Assembly: GCA_023411715.1 (NCBI GenBank)
Contig: JAEYOM010000040.1
Coordinates: forward strand, 11,900-75,899
Direction of reading: 5' to 3'
Source: Bacillota bacterium
Lineage (GTDB): Bacteria > Bacillota > Clostridia > Acetivibrionales > DTU013
Length of the DNA: 64,000 nt
Below, piece by piece: positions 18,132 to 27,213 of this stretch. Numbering within the stretch: the first letter of the stretch is position 1; every line of letters begins with the position of its first letter. The translations under genes and the position numbers were made by a program. The notes under the pieces were generated by a model, which saw only the letters and a program-made list of their open reading frames with translations, was not told where the DNA came from and made no database searches.

Positions 18132-18788
18132 ATGAATGACAAAAAGCACAGGCAGGAAGACGTCTGTGAAGCTGAAAGTGCAGAAAGGGTAACTTCGGTA
18201 TCGAATGTTGACGAAGAGGCTGCCGGTAACCCGGCTTCAGATAGTAAAAAGTTCGATCCCAATGGAAACAAGGCGGATAATGGGACTGAAGATACCGAAA
18301 AAGATGTTGTATTGCTTAAAGAGGAATTGAAAAACGCCAAAAACGAGCTCGAGAAAAATGGGAAGCAGTGTGCCGATTATCTTGACAGGCTCCAGAGGAT
18401 GGCTGCCGAATTTGACAATTTTAAAAAGAGGTCCGCCAAGGAAAAGGAATCCCTGTATATTGACGCTGTCAGTGATGTTACGGGCGCTTTCATTCCGGTT
18501 ATGGATAACGTGGAAAGGGCGCTGAAAGCCATTTCTGCCGATGAATCCGCGCAAACGTTGAAGAACGGCGTCGAGATGGTCTTCAAACAGTTCGGCGATG
18601 TACTGAAAAACCTTGGCGTCGAGGAGATTAAGGCTGTCGGCGAGCAATTTGATCCGATGCGGCACAATGCCGTGATGCATGCGGAGGACGGATCGCTGGG
18701 GCACAATATTGTCATTGAAGAGTTCCAGAAGGGATACATTTACAAGGATAAGGTCATTCGTTACAGTATGGTAAAAGTGGCAAACTGA
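18132..18788 (+). CDS. grpE: Nucleotide exchange factor GrpE
   Basis: Cochaperone that releases ADP from DnaK. The 218-residue protein has a long charged, disordered N-terminus (about 65 residues), then a long coiled coil (ELKNAKNELEKNGKQCADYLDRLQRMAAEFDNFKKRS), followed by the C-terminal beta domain (NPVMDNVERAL-like region, GVEEIKAVGEQFDPMRHNAV, then QKGYIYKDKVIRYSMVKVA). The start follows GAGAGGTAGCT. It lies 44 bp after hrcA and 40 bp before dnaK on the same transcript, so its expression should follow the CIRCE-controlled promoter. Confidence 0.97.
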   Translation: MNDKKHRQEDVCEAESAERVTSVSNVDEEAAGNPASDSKKFDPNGNKADNGTEDTEKDVVLLKEELKNAKNELEKNGKQCADYLDRLQRMAAEFDNFKKRSAKEKESLYIDAVSDVTGAFIPVMDNVERALKAISADESAQTLKNGVEMVFKQFGDVLKNLGVEEIKAVGEQFDPMRHNAVMHAEDGSLGHNIVIEEFQKGYIYKDKVIRYSMVKVAN

Positions 18789-18828
18789 TGCCATTACAAT
18801 ATAAAAGTAAAATAGCAGGAGGTAAATT

Positions 18829-20721
18829 ATGGCAAAAGTAATAGGGATAGATTTAGGTACGACAAATTCATGCGTAGCCGTTATGGAAGGCGGAGAACCG
18901 GTAGTTATAGCTAATCCGGAGGGCAACAGGACAACTCCGTCCGTAGTGGCATTTTCCAAGACAGGAGAGAGACTTGTAGGCCAGGTCGCTAAAAGGCAGT
19001 CTATCACCAATCCTGAAAGGACCGTCATATCCATAAAGAGAGATATGGGTACCGACAGAAAGGTAAAAATAGATGACAAGAGCTACACTCCGCCGGAAAT
19101 CTCAGCAATGATACTCCAGAAACTGAAGGCCGACGCAGAGGCATATCTGGGTGAAACCATTTCCCAGGCTGTCATAACCGTGCCGGCATATTTCAGCGAC
19201 TCTCAGAGGCAGGCCACAAAGGATGCGGGTAAGATCGCCGGGATCGAGGTACTGAGGATAATTAACGAACCTACGGCAGCCGCGCTTGCATATGGACTCG
19301 ACAAGGAGCACGACCAGAAGATAATGGTCTACGACCTTGGCGGCGGTACGTTCGATGTTTCCATACTTGAAATAGGCGACGGAGTTTTCGAAGTACTGGC
19401 GACCAATGGTAACACCAGGCTCGGAGGCGATGATTTCGACCAGAGGGTCATGGATTATCTCGTCGATTCATTCAAACGTGAAAATGGAATAGATCTCAAA
19501 AATGACAAGATGGCTATGCAGCGCCTGAAGGAAGCGGCCGAAAAAGCCAAGATAGAGCTTTCCGGCGTTACGACTTCCAATATCAATCTGCCTTTCATAA
19601 CCGCAGACGCATCGGGCCCAAAGCATCTTGACATTACGCTCACCAGAGCCAAATTCGACGAACTGACGGCGGATCTGGTCGAAAAGACTATGGCGCCTAC
19701 CAGGCAGGCTATGCAGGACGCAAGCCTGACTCCTGAAAAAATTGACAAGGTCCTGCTGGTCGGCGGTTCTACAAGGATCCCGGCAGTTCAGGAAGCAGTA
19801 AAGAAATTTATCGGCAAGGATCCCTTCAAGGGCATCAACCCCGACGAATGCGTCGCAGTAGGCGCGGCAATTCAGGCAGGCGTTCTGACCGGCGAGGTAA
19901 AGGACCTGCTGCTGCTCGACGTCACTCCGCTTTCACTCGGTATCGAAACTCTCGGCGGTGTATTCACCAAGCTGATCGATAGAAATACGACGATCCCGTC
20001 CAAGAAGAGCCAGATATTCTCCACCGCGGCGGACGGACAGACAAGCGTCGAAGTCCATGTACTCCAGGGCGAAAGAGAAATGGCGCAGTACAACAAGACG
20101 CTCGGAAGATTCCAGCTTACCGGCATTCCTCCGGCGCCGAGGGGCGTACCGCAGATAGAAGTCACCTTCGATATCGACGCAAACGGTATTGTACATGTTT
20201 CCGCAAAGGATCTAGGCACGGGCAACGAGCAGAAGGTCACTATCACGGCATCGAGCAACCTTTCAGACGCGGATATCGACAAGGCAGTCAAGGAAGCTGA
20301 GAAATTCGCATCGGACGACAAGAAGCGCAAGGAAGAGATCGAAGTAAGGAACAACGCGGATTCCATGGTATACCAATCCGAGAAGACCGTCAAGGATCTC
20401 GGGGATAAGCTCGGAAGCGATGATAAGGCGAAGATCGGGAAGGAAATAGAAAATGTGAAGGAAGCGCTGAAAGGCACTGATACCGAGAGGATAAAGTCCG
20501 CTACGGAAGCTTTGACGCAGGCGTTCTATGATATTTCCTCCAAGATATACCAGCAGAATCCCGGCGCACAAGGCGGACCCAATCCGGGAGCCGGCTTCAA
20601 CGGCGGACCGAACCCGGGCGAAGGCTTCGGAGGCGGAGCGGATCAGGGAGGCGCAGGACAGGGCAACGTTTACGATGCCGATTACAAAGTAGTTGACGAC
20701 GATAACAATAACAATAAATAA
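18829..20721 (+). CDS. dnaK: Chaperone protein DnaK (Hsp70)
   Basis: ATP-dependent Hsp70 chaperone, 630 residues. The nucleotide-binding domain starts with [14 protein letters not shown] (Firmicute type, lacking the extra N-terminal loop of proteobacterial DnaK). [16 protein letters not shown] and [13 protein letters not shown] are further actin-fold signatures. The linker [15 protein letters not shown] leads into the substrate-binding domain and helical lid. The C-terminal tail is Gly/Asn/Pro-rich with two repeated GGPNPG units and ends in an acidic, Asn-rich stretch. AGCAGGAGG precedes the ATG. It works with GrpE and DnaJ encoded on either side. Confidence 0.99.
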   Translation: MAKVIGIDLGTTNSCVAVMEGGEPVVIANPEGNRTTPSVVAFSKTGERLVGQVAKRQSITNPERTVISIKRDMGTDRKVKIDDKSYTPPEISAMILQKLKADAEAYLGETISQAVITVPAYFSDSQRQATKDAGKIAGIEVLRIINEPTAAALAYGLDKEHDQKIMVYDLGGGTFDVSILEIGDGVFEVLATNGNTRLGGDDFDQRVMDYLVDSFKRENGIDLKNDKMAMQRLKEAAEKAKIELSGVTTSNINLPFITADASGPKHLDITLTRAKFDELTADLVEKTMAPTRQAMQDASLTPEKIDKVLLVGGSTRIPAVQEAVKKFIGKDPFKGINPDECVAVGAAIQAGVLTGEVKDLLLLDVTPLSLGIETLGGVFTKLIDRNTTIPSKKSQIFSTAADGQTSVEVHVLQGEREMAQYNKTLGRFQLTGIPPAPRGVPQIEVTFDIDANGIVHVSAKDLGTGNEQKVTITASSNLSDADIDKAVKEAEKFASDDKKRKEEIEVRNNADSMVYQSEKTVKDLGDKLGSDDKAKIGKEIENVKEALKGTDTERIKSATEALTQAFYDISSKIYQQNPGAQGGPNPGAGFNGGPNPGEGFGGGADQGGAGQGNVYDADYKVVDDDNNNNK

Positions 20722-20759
20722 TAAAGGATTGCACGAAACGTACCGAAAAAGATATAATA

Positions 20760-20785
20760 ACGGAGTTGAGATGTCTCGACTCCGT
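20760..20785 (+). terminator. Stem-loop after dnaK
   Basis: CGGAGTTGAGA (20761-20771), TG loop, TCTCGACTCCG, an 11-bp stem with one G-T pair. There is no T-run after it, so termination is not certain; it may instead protect the 3' end or attenuate transcription into dnaJ. Confidence 0.45.
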
Positions 20786-20840
20786 TGAAACGCCGCTAAT
20801 GTAAGAGAATTGAGGCGTTATAAGCCGAGGCTGTTAAAGG

Positions 20841-20974
20841 TCGGCTAAAATATTACTTCCGATTTTTTCAGGGGAATTGAGCGGGTTGGTCGCAAGCTTC
20901 GCTTGCTGCTCGCCCCTGCAGCCAGGTTAGCGAAGTTCCCCGGAAAAATCTAGCGGAAGTCATATTTTAACGAT
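20841..20974. repeat. Palindromic repeat family A, copy 2 (without cassette)
   Basis: Begins TCGGCTAAAATATTACTTCC and ends GGAAGTCATATTTTAACGAT, giving imperfect terminal inverted repeats of about 20 bp. The central part contains a hairpin-rich core with GCAAGCTTCGCTTGC. Apart from a missing ~60-bp cassette it aligns along its whole length with 13487-13682. It separates dnaK from dnaJ and probably forms a long hairpin if transcribed. No coding capacity seen. Confidence 0.8.
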
Positions 20975-21041
20975 CCACATAGCTTTGGCTTAATATCTGT
21001 TAGAGGCTTTTAATTTATGTTATGAATGGAGATGTGTAGGT

Positions 21042-22187
21042 TTGCCGCAGCCCAAGAGAGATTATTACGAAGTACTCGAATTAGGCAAGGATGCGTCCGA
21101 TGCTGATATAAAAAAGGCTTATAGAAAGCTGGCAAAGCAGTATCATCCCGACATGAACCCGGGCGATAAGTCTGCAGAAGAAAAATTCAAGGAAGTCAAC
21201 GAAGCTTACGAAGTCCTGAGCGATTCACAGAAAAAGTCCAGGTACGACCAGTTCGGACATGCGGGCGTTGACCCTAACAGCTTCGGAGGGGCGGGAGCCG
21301 GCTTCGGGGATTTTGATTTTGGTGGTATCGGCGACATATTTGAATCTTTCTTTGGCGGCGGGGGCTTCGGACGTTCCTCCAGAAGCCGGTCAGGCCCTCA
21401 GAAGGGCGTCGATCTCAAGTATTCGACGGAGATTTCCTTTGAGGAAGCTGCATTTGGCATCGAAAGAGAAATCAATATAAACAGGAACGAAAATTGCACA
21501 ACGTGCGGCGGCTCGGGTGCAAAACCCGGAACGACGCCCGTTACCTGCAAAAACTGCAATGGCACGGGACAGGTGCAATACAGGCAAAGCACTCCATTCG
21601 GGCAGTTCGTGAATGTCAAGACCTGCGACGTGTGCAGGGGTGAGGGAAAGATCATCAAGGAACCATGCCCGGCATGCGGCGGTAAGGGCAAGAACAGGAA
21701 AGCCGTGAAAATAAAGCTGAATATACCGGCGGGCATTGACGATGGGCAGACCATCTCGCTGAGAGGCGAAGGTGATCCCGGCGCAAAGGGAGGTCCAGCC
21801 GGCGACCTGTTCGTTACGGTCAATGTCAGGGCGCATGCGTTATTCAAGAGGCAGGGCAACGACGTCGTATGCGAAGTGCCTGTCACGTTTGTACAGGCGG
21901 CACTGGGAGCCGATCTTGAGGTGCCGACGCTGGATGGCAAGGTTAAGTACAGCATGCCGGAGGGAACACAGACTGGGACTATTTTCAGGCTGAAAGGCAA
22001 AGGGATACCGTACCTCAGGGGCAACGGCAGAGGAGACCAGTATATCAAGGTCGAGATCGACGTACCCAAAAAGCTCAATGAGAAGCAGAAGGCTGCTCTG
22101 AAACAATTTGCCGAGATAAGCGGAGACGAGGTGCATGAACAGCGGAAGACCTTTTTCGATAAGATGAAGGATGCACTCGGTATGTAG
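21042..22187 (+). CDS. dnaJ: Chaperone protein DnaJ (Hsp40, type I)
   Basis: Cochaperone that delivers substrates to DnaK and stimulates its ATPase. The J domain (residues ~6-72) holds the HPD motif (YHPDMNPGD). A Gly/Phe-rich region follows (GFGDFDFGGIGDIFESFFGG), then four zinc-binding repeats, CTTCGGSG, CKNCNGTG, CDVCRGEG and CPACGGKG, and the C-terminal substrate domains. 381 residues is standard. The start is TTG 21042, with GGAG about 12 nt upstream and no better alternative, since the conserved MPQPKRDYYE-type N-terminus begins there. It is separated from dnaK by a family A repeat, so coupling to the CIRCE promoter may be weaker than in other species. Confidence 0.98.
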   Translation: MPQPKRDYYEVLELGKDASDADIKKAYRKLAKQYHPDMNPGDKSAEEKFKEVNEAYEVLSDSQKKSRYDQFGHAGVDPNSFGGAGAGFGDFDFGGIGDIFESFFGGGGFGRSSRSRSGPQKGVDLKYSTEISFEEAAFGIEREININRNENCTTCGGSGAKPGTTPVTCKNCNGTGQVQYRQSTPFGQFVNVKTCDVCRGEGKIIKEPCPACGGKGKNRKAVKIKLNIPAGIDDGQTISLRGEGDPGAKGGPAGDLFVTVNVRAHALFKRQGNDVVCEVPVTFVQAALGADLEVPTLDGKVKYSMPEGTQTGTIFRLKGKGIPYLRGNGRGDQYIKVEIDVPKKLNEKQKAALKQFAEISGDEVHEQRKTFFDKMKDALGM

Positions 22188-22217
22188 GGAAAATACGATA
22201 TAAAGGAAAACAATGCT

Positions 22218-23162
22218 ATGAAATGGACCGAAGTAAGGATTAAAACCACGGAAGAAGCCAGTGATGCGGTGTCGGAAATGCTGACCTCCATTGGAGCCGG
22301 CGGTGTTGTCATAGAAGACCCCAATGAAATAAGAAGGCAGATAGAAAGCCCGGACTCTCTGGATTATGCCGATCAGGAGTTTATGGATTCACTGGGAACG
22401 GATGTTACCGTTAAGGCATATTTCAACCAGGAATCTACGCCTGATGAGCTTTCGGCGCTTATTCAGGAAAAGCTGAAGTTCATTTCGCAATTTCTTGACG
22501 TAGGCCAGGGTTATGCGGGTTATTCGCTGGTCGACGATGAAGATTGGTCTACAGCATGGAAGAAATTTTACAAGCCGTTCCACATTTCAGAAAGCGTTGT
22601 GATAAAGCCAAGCTGGGAAGACTATGCCAAAAAGGACGGAGAAATAGTTATCGAGCTTGATCCCGGCATGGCCTTCGGTACCGGTACCCACGAGACGACG
22701 AGATTATGCTCGCAGCTTCTGGAGAAACATGTCAGGAAGGGCGATACAGTCATCGATGTAGGCTGCGGTACTGGCATACTTTCAATAATAGCCGTGAAAC
22801 TGGGCGCCGTAAAAGCAACAGCAATAGATATCGACGATGTCGCAGCGAGGGTATCCCGCGAAAACTGCGCGATCAATGGAGTTTTAGAAAGCATTGACGT
22901 CCACAAGGGCGTTCTTGCTGATCTTGAACCTTTTAAAGCCGATATAGTGGTAGCGAATATAATAGCCGATGTGGTCATCAAACTTGCAGAGCCTATGCCG
23001 CAATATTTGAAAAAGGACGGTATCCTGCTTACTTCCGGCATTATAAGGGAAAGGCGCGAAGATGTCGTAAAAGCTTATACCGGCTTGGGCTTCGAGGTCA
23101 TAAGTATTGATGAAATGGGCGAATGGGTGGCGATCGTTTTCAGATGTCCAGATTCTTTATAA
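22218..23162 (+). CDS. prmA: Ribosomal protein L11 methyltransferase
   Basis: SAM-dependent methyltransferase that trimethylates ribosomal protein L11. 314 residues, with an N-terminal substrate-recognition domain (~1-110; WTEVRIKTTEEASDAVSEML) and a Rossmann-fold catalytic domain. Visible motifs: GMAFGTGTHETT, the SAM-binding DVGCGTGILSI, and VANIIAD. The start ATG follows AAAGGAAAACAATGCT. It is 30 bp after dnaJ, and its 3' end overlaps rsmE by 19 bp, so the three genes form one transcription unit, as in other Firmicutes. Confidence 0.96.
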   Translation: MKWTEVRIKTTEEASDAVSEMLTSIGAGGVVIEDPNEIRRQIESPDSLDYADQEFMDSLGTDVTVKAYFNQESTPDELSALIQEKLKFISQFLDVGQGYAGYSLVDDEDWSTAWKKFYKPFHISESVVIKPSWEDYAKKDGEIVIELDPGMAFGTGTHETTRLCSQLLEKHVRKGDTVIDVGCGTGILSIIAVKLGAVKATAIDIDDVAARVSRENCAINGVLESIDVHKGVLADLEPFKADIVVANIIADVVIKLAEPMPQYLKKDGILLTSGIIRERREDVVKAYTGLGFEVISIDEMGEWVAIVFRCPDSL

Positions 23163-23968
23163 GTGAAAGTTCAGTCGATCTAAAAAACGGCACCGTTACG
23201 ATAACAGGCGAAGATGTAAAACACATCGGCAGCGTACTCAGGGCTGTGCCAGGCGATCCGCTGGAGTTGTCCGACGGCGCCGGCACGGATTATGCCGCAG
23301 TTGTCGATCAGATAACAAAGGACAGTATTTTGGCAAGGATCACGGGCAGCAGGCCGAACAGGACGGAACCGCCGATAGATGTCACGCTGTTTCAGGGGAT
23401 ACCGAAAGCGGATAAGATGGACTATATCATACAAAAGTGCATAGAAATCGGAGTGAATCGTATCGTACCGGTCATGACGGCGAGAACTGTCGTAAGGTTC
23501 GCAAATAAAAAGGATGCTGATTCGAAGGTTACGCGTTGGAGGCGTATTGCGCTTGAGGCTGCAAAACAGTGCGACCGTGGAATTATTCCCGAAATCGGCG
23601 ATCCTATCGATTTCGATGCAGCGGTAAAGCAGGCCGCTGGCTTTGATCTCAAGCTTCTCCCGTATGAGGAGGAGAGCTGGGGCAGCCTGCGGAGGCAGCT
23701 GAAGGATTTTTCCGCCGGTCATGCGGCGCCGCCGGGAAATAACGAAGCGGGCGCTTGCCACAAAAGCACCATCGCCGTATTTATAGGACCTGAAGGCGGT
23801 TTTTCACCGGCTGAAGCGGAAAAAGCGGTGCAGGGCGGTTTGACTTCGGTCACGCTCGGCCCCAGGATATTGCGGACCGAGACGGCAGGATTGGCTGCAG
23901 CAGCGATAATTATGTATGAGCTCGGTGATATGGGTATGGACAGGCAGGCACAGCAAGCTGGAATATAA
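23144..23968 (+). CDS. rsmE: 16S rRNA m3U1498 methyltransferase
   Basis: SPOUT-class methyltransferase that methylates U1498 of 16S rRNA. About 274 residues. An N-terminal PUA-like domain (SRFFISE, GEDVKHIGSVLR) is followed by the trefoil-knot SPOUT domain with LFQGIPKADKMDYIIQKCIE, FIGPEGGFSPAEAE and LGPRILRTETA. A short Ala/Gly/Pro/His insertion (AGHAAPPGNNEAGACHKS) precedes the last motifs and seems specific to this lineage. ATG 23144 gives the conserved MSRFF start and overlaps prmA by 19 bp, implying translational coupling; the frame itself is open from 23123. Confidence 0.96.
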   Translation: MSRFFISESSVDLKNGTVTITGEDVKHIGSVLRAVPGDPLELSDGAGTDYAAVVDQITKDSILARITGSRPNRTEPPIDVTLFQGIPKADKMDYIIQKCIEIGVNRIVPVMTARTVVRFANKKDADSKVTRWRRIALEAAKQCDRGIIPEIGDPIDFDAAVKQAAGFDLKLLPYEEESWGSLRRQLKDFSAGHAAPPGNNEAGACHKSTIAVFIGPEGGFSPAEAEKAVQGGLTSVTLGPRILRTETAGLAAAAIIMYELGDMGMDRQAQQAGI

Positions 23969-24102
23969 AATCAGACCATGGCGAAAATCAGAGTAATAGC
24001 GAGATAAACCTTAATAATTTATAAAAATTCGAAAATCAGCCTTTTATTTGGCGGCAATTGTGTTATAATACCAATAAGTATTGCAGGTAAAAAGAGGTAT
24101 GT

Positions 24103-24981
24103 ATGATAAAAAGCATGACCGGTTTCGGTCGGGGAGAGATTTCGAAGGACGGCAAGGAATTCACAGTTGAAATAAAGACAGTAAATCACCGGTATTCCGA
24201 TGTATTCATAAAAATGCCGCGGCAGATTAGTTTTCTGGAGGATAAGGTAAGAGAACTGGTGGGAAAGACAATATCCCGAGGCAAAATAGATGTGTTCGTC
24301 ACATATTATAACTATAGCGAAGATTCAAAGCATGTAGCGTTTGACGAACCCTTATCCAAGGCTTATATCTCAGCAGCCGAAGCATTAAGGGATAAATATG
24401 GGCTTACGGATGACATAACGGTTTCGCTGATCTCAAAATTTCCCGATGTGCTTAAGGTAGAGCAGGCGGAAGAGGATGAAGAGCTTTTGTGGTCGCTGCT
24501 GAGAGAAGCAGCTGAAAAGGCGCTCGATGCTTTGATAAGGATGAGGGCGGTCGAGGGCGAAGGCCTGAAGAACGTCCTGCTGGAAAGGGCCGACTACATC
24601 GAAGGCATAATAGGCGAGATCGAAAAAAAGGCTCCCGAGGTACCCAGGGATTATAAGCTGAAATTGACCGCGCGTATAAAGGATCTGCTTGACCAGCAGG
24701 TAATAGACGAAAACAGGATAGCTACCGAAGTTGCGATATTTGCTGACAGATGCAGCATCGACGAAGAGCTTGTAAGGCTTGCGAGCCATATTTCTCAGAT
24801 GAGGGAAGCCTTTACGCTGAGCATACCCATAGGGCGCAAGCTGGATTTCCTGGTACAGGAAATGAACAGGGAAATCAACACTATCGGCTCGAAGGCCAAC
24901 GATCTGGCAATTACAAAAAACGTTGTAGAAATCAAGAGCGAGATTGAAAAAATCAGGGAACAGATTCAGAATATTGAGTGA
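24103..24981 (+). CDS. yicC: YicC/YloC family endoribonuclease
   Basis: 292 residues, full length. The N-terminal MIKSMTGFGRG, TVNHRYSDVFIKMPR and the C-terminal region with EINTIGSKANDLAITKNVVEIKSEIEKIREQIQN, are the classic YicC_N and DUF1732 signatures. Members of this family (E. coli YicC, B. subtilis YloC) have been shown to be endoribonucleases acting in RNA turnover; the physiological targets here are unknown. It has a good ribosome binding site (AAGAGG) and begins the conserved yicC-remA-(gmk)-rpoZ-coaBC cluster. Confidence 0.95.
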   Translation: MIKSMTGFGRGEISKDGKEFTVEIKTVNHRYSDVFIKMPRQISFLEDKVRELVGKTISRGKIDVFVTYYNYSEDSKHVAFDEPLSKAYISAAEALRDKYGLTDDITVSLISKFPDVLKVEQAEEDEELLWSLLREAAEKALDALIRMRAVEGEGLKNVLLERADYIEGIIGEIEKKAPEVPRDYKLKLTARIKDLLDQQVIDENRIATEVAIFADRCSIDEELVRLASHISQMREAFTLSIPIGRKLDFLVQEMNREINTIGSKANDLAITKNVVEIKSEIEKIREQIQNIE

Positions 24982-25026
24982 TTGAAAAGGGAATAATGCA
25001 ATCCCGTGGAAGAAGGAGGACGACCC

Positions 25027-25305
25027 ATGAAACTGATTAACATCGGCTTTGGCAATATAGTTTCGGCAAACAGGCTTATCGCTATTGTCAGCCCCGAATC
25101 AGCCCCTATCAAAAGGATCATCCAGGAAGCAAGGGACAGGGGGATGCTGATCGATGCTACTTACGGCAGAAGGACCAGAGCCGTTATCATTACGGACAGC
25201 GATCACATAATTCTGTCGGCAGTGCAGCCCGAGACAGTTGCGCACAGGCTGAATGCCAAGGATTCGGAATTAGTTGACGATACTCAGGACATAGAGGAAG
25301 AATAA
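25027..25305 (+). CDS. remA: Extracellular matrix regulator RemA (DUF370)
   Basis: A 92-residue DNA-binding protein of the RemA family. The conserved start [12 protein letters not shown] and the central [26 protein letters not shown] region are clear. In Bacillus RemA oligomerises and activates biofilm matrix and osmoprotection genes; its target here is unknown. AGAAGGAGG lies upstream of ATG 25027, which was chosen over an upstream frame extension to 25006. It directly precedes rpoZ by 21 bp; gmk, which normally lies between them, is absent. Confidence 0.95.
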   Translation: MKLINIGFGNIVSANRLIAIVSPESAPIKRIIQEARDRGMLIDATYGRRTRAVIITDSDHIILSAVQPETVAHRLNAKDSELVDDTQDIEEE

Positions 25306-25326
25306 TAACTTTTTGGAGGGATTTAA

Positions 25327-25557
25327 ATGGCATTAGAAAATAGTATCTCCATGATATATCCGCCGATCAGCAATTTGCTCAACAAGGTGGACAGCAGGTA
25401 TACACTCGTTGTTGAGACCGCAAAGAGGGCAAGACAGATAGTCGACGGCGCTCACAAGCTAACGAGGTGCGCATCTGAAAAGCCTGTTACTGTGGCATTG
25501 AACGAAATCAACGAGGATAAGATAACATATATAAGGACAAAGAGCGGCATCAAGTAA
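25327..25557 (+). CDS. rpoZ: DNA-directed RNA polymerase omega subunit
   Basis: 76-residue omega subunit that helps RNA polymerase assembly and binds the beta-prime C-terminus. Recognisable features are the N-terminal MIYPPISNLLNKVDSRYTLV, the conserved AKRARQI and the KPVTVALNEI strand. The ribosome binding site is TTGGAGGG. It is probably cotranscribed with yicC and remA; the 276-bp gap to coaBC is filled by repeats. Confidence 0.96.
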   Translation: MALENSISMIYPPISNLLNKVDSRYTLVVETAKRARQIVDGAHKLTRCASEKPVTVALNEINEDKITYIRTKSGIK

Positions 25558-25672
25558 GAAATGAGTTGTCATCAGGCATATTTTTATTGATTTGATGGAA
25601 TTTATCCGATTCACGGATCTCATGGGTTAAGGTAGCTGACAATTATGCCTTAGCCTTTTTCAATGGAACATA

Positions 25673-25813
25673 AGGTAGATTATATGCTGGCGCAATAATC
25701 AATAGACTGCTGCGCGGCATATATATGTTTTCGCATAGCGAAAACGTTACATTAATGAAACATTTTGAATTCTGCAAAATATGTTAGGTAGATTATGTGC
25801 TGGCCCAATAATC
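25673..25813. repeat. 28-bp direct repeats flanking a two-hairpin cassette
   Basis: AGGTAGATTATATGCTGGCG (start of 25673-25700) recurs as AGGTAGATTATGTGCTGGCC (start of 25786-25813); the two 28-mers differ at two positions. Between them lies a two-hairpin cassette (GTTTTCGC/GCGAAAAC, linker GTTACATTAATGAAAC, ATTTTG/CAAAAT) closely related to the one nested in the family A repeat at about 13520-13580. The second direct repeat ends just before the coaBC ribosome binding site. Confidence 0.75.
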
Positions 25814-25833
25814 TGGGAAAGGAGGGCGAAATC

Positions 25834-27045
25834 ATGCAGCTTAAGGGAAAGAATGTGGTAGTTGGCGTATGCGGAGGCATTGCGGCATACAAGGTGGTCG
25901 AAGTCGTCAGCAGGCTCAAAAAGCTTGGCGCCGATGTGGATGTGATAATGACCGCCAATGCGCAGAAATTCGTAACGCCGCTTACGTTCCGTTCATTGTC
26001 TCACAGGCCGGTAGTGACCGATATGTTCGAAGAACCTGCACAATGGGACATCAGGCATGTTTCGCTCGCGCAGAAAGCGGACCTGTTTCTGATAGCGCCC
26101 GCAACCGCAAATATTATCGGCAAACTCGCGAGCGGTATTGCCGACGATATGCTGTCGACCACGATCATGGCTACAAAAGTGCCCGTACTTATCGTGCCTG
26201 CAATGAACTTCAACATGTATGCCAACCCTATTGTACAGGAAAATATCGAGAAACTGAAGAAACTGGGTTATCGGTTTATGGAACCCGGTACCGGACCAAT
26301 GGCTGAAGAAGGTCTGTCGGGAAAAGGAAGGCTGCCGGAACCGGCTGCTATCGTCGAAGAGGCCGTTTCGATACTGAAGCCGAACCGCGACCTGGAAGGC
26401 GTCAGGATACTGATAACCGCAGGGCCTACCCGGGAAGCGATCGACCCCGTACGTTACATATCCAACCATTCTTCGGGAAAGATGGGTTATGCGGTTGCAA
26501 AGGCGGCTGTTGAGAGGGGTGCGGAAGTGGTATTGGTATCGGGCCCCGTATCGCTGGAGCAGCCGGACGGCGTTAAATTCGTCCCTGTCATCAGCGCGGA
26601 AGATATGTATCACGCGGTGATGGAACGTTTCGAGATTTGCGACGCGGTCATAGGGGCGGCGGCCGTTGCTGATTACAGGGCAGCTGAGATATCGAAGCTC
26701 AAGCTCAAGAAAAATGATGATGATATGACTCTACGCCTTGAAAAAAATACAGATATAATGAAGGAATTGGGCAAAATTAAAGGCGGCAGGATATTGGCGG
26801 GCTTTTGCGCCGAGACCGATCATTTGCTCGAAAACGCCGCTAAAAAGATTAAGACGAAAAATCTCGACCTGATAGTCGCAAATGACGTTACAATGGAAGG
26901 GGCAGGCTTCGGCACTGATACGAATATAATCAAGATCATGAGGCGCGACGGGTCAGTTGAGGATCTGCCGCTGATGAGCAAGCTTTCTGCCGCGCACAGG
27001 ATACTGGACGAGATTGCGGCGCTGGTCCGGCAGAAAAGGCAATAG
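25834..27045 (+). CDS. coaBC: Bifunctional phosphopantothenoylcysteine decarboxylase / phosphopantothenate-cysteine ligase
   Basis: Catalyses two steps of coenzyme A synthesis: CTP-dependent joining of cysteine to 4'-phosphopantothenate and FMN-dependent decarboxylation. About 403 residues. The N-terminal CoaC flavoprotein domain (~1-185) has GVCGGIAAYK, the histidine in WDIRHVSLAQ and the substrate loop PAMNFNMY. The CoaB domain carries AGPTREAIDPVRYISNHSSG and AAVADYR. AAAGGAGG lies before ATG 25834; the frame opens at 25795 but earlier codons fall in a repeat. In many Firmicutes priA follows at once; here priA is about 35.7 kb away. Confidence 0.97.
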   Translation: MQLKGKNVVVGVCGGIAAYKVVEVVSRLKKLGADVDVIMTANAQKFVTPLTFRSLSHRPVVTDMFEEPAQWDIRHVSLAQKADLFLIAPATANIIGKLASGIADDMLSTTIMATKVPVLIVPAMNFNMYANPIVQENIEKLKKLGYRFMEPGTGPMAEEGLSGKGRLPEPAAIVEEAVSILKPNRDLEGVRILITAGPTREAIDPVRYISNHSSGKMGYAVAKAAVERGAEVVLVSGPVSLEQPDGVKFVPVISAEDMYHAVMERFEICDAVIGAAAVADYRAAEISKLKLKKNDDDMTLRLEKNTDIMKELGKIKGGRILAGFCAETDHLLENAAKKIKTKNLDLIVANDVTMEGAGFGTDTNIIKIMRRDGSVEDLPLMSKLSAAHRILDEIAALVRQKRQ

Positions 27046-27046
27046 C

Positions 27047-27145
27047 TGTAAAAAAAGCAATAGCGGTAATAACGTAATATCGGTAAAAACGAAAATAACG
27101 GTAATAGCAGTAATAGCAGCAATAGCAGCAATAGCAGCGATAACG
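27047..27145. repeat. Degenerate 9-bp tandem array (AATAGCRGT)
   Basis: After the coaBC stop, about ten degenerate copies of a 9-bp unit follow (AATAGCGGT, AATAACGTA, then several AATAGCAGT/AATAGCAGC). The last copies are the most regular. No gene or hairpin was seen. Confidence 0.75.
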
Positions 27146-27213
27146 GACGTTTGGGTACTTAGGTAGTAATATTTTGATTAATCATATAACTGATGATTTA
27201 TGGAGGTTTATCA

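Noticed and set aside
27047..27145. Possible origin or DnaA-box cluster in the 9-bp array
   Set aside because: The unit AATAGCRGT does not resemble the DnaA box TTATCCACA, and there is no origin-type gene nearby.
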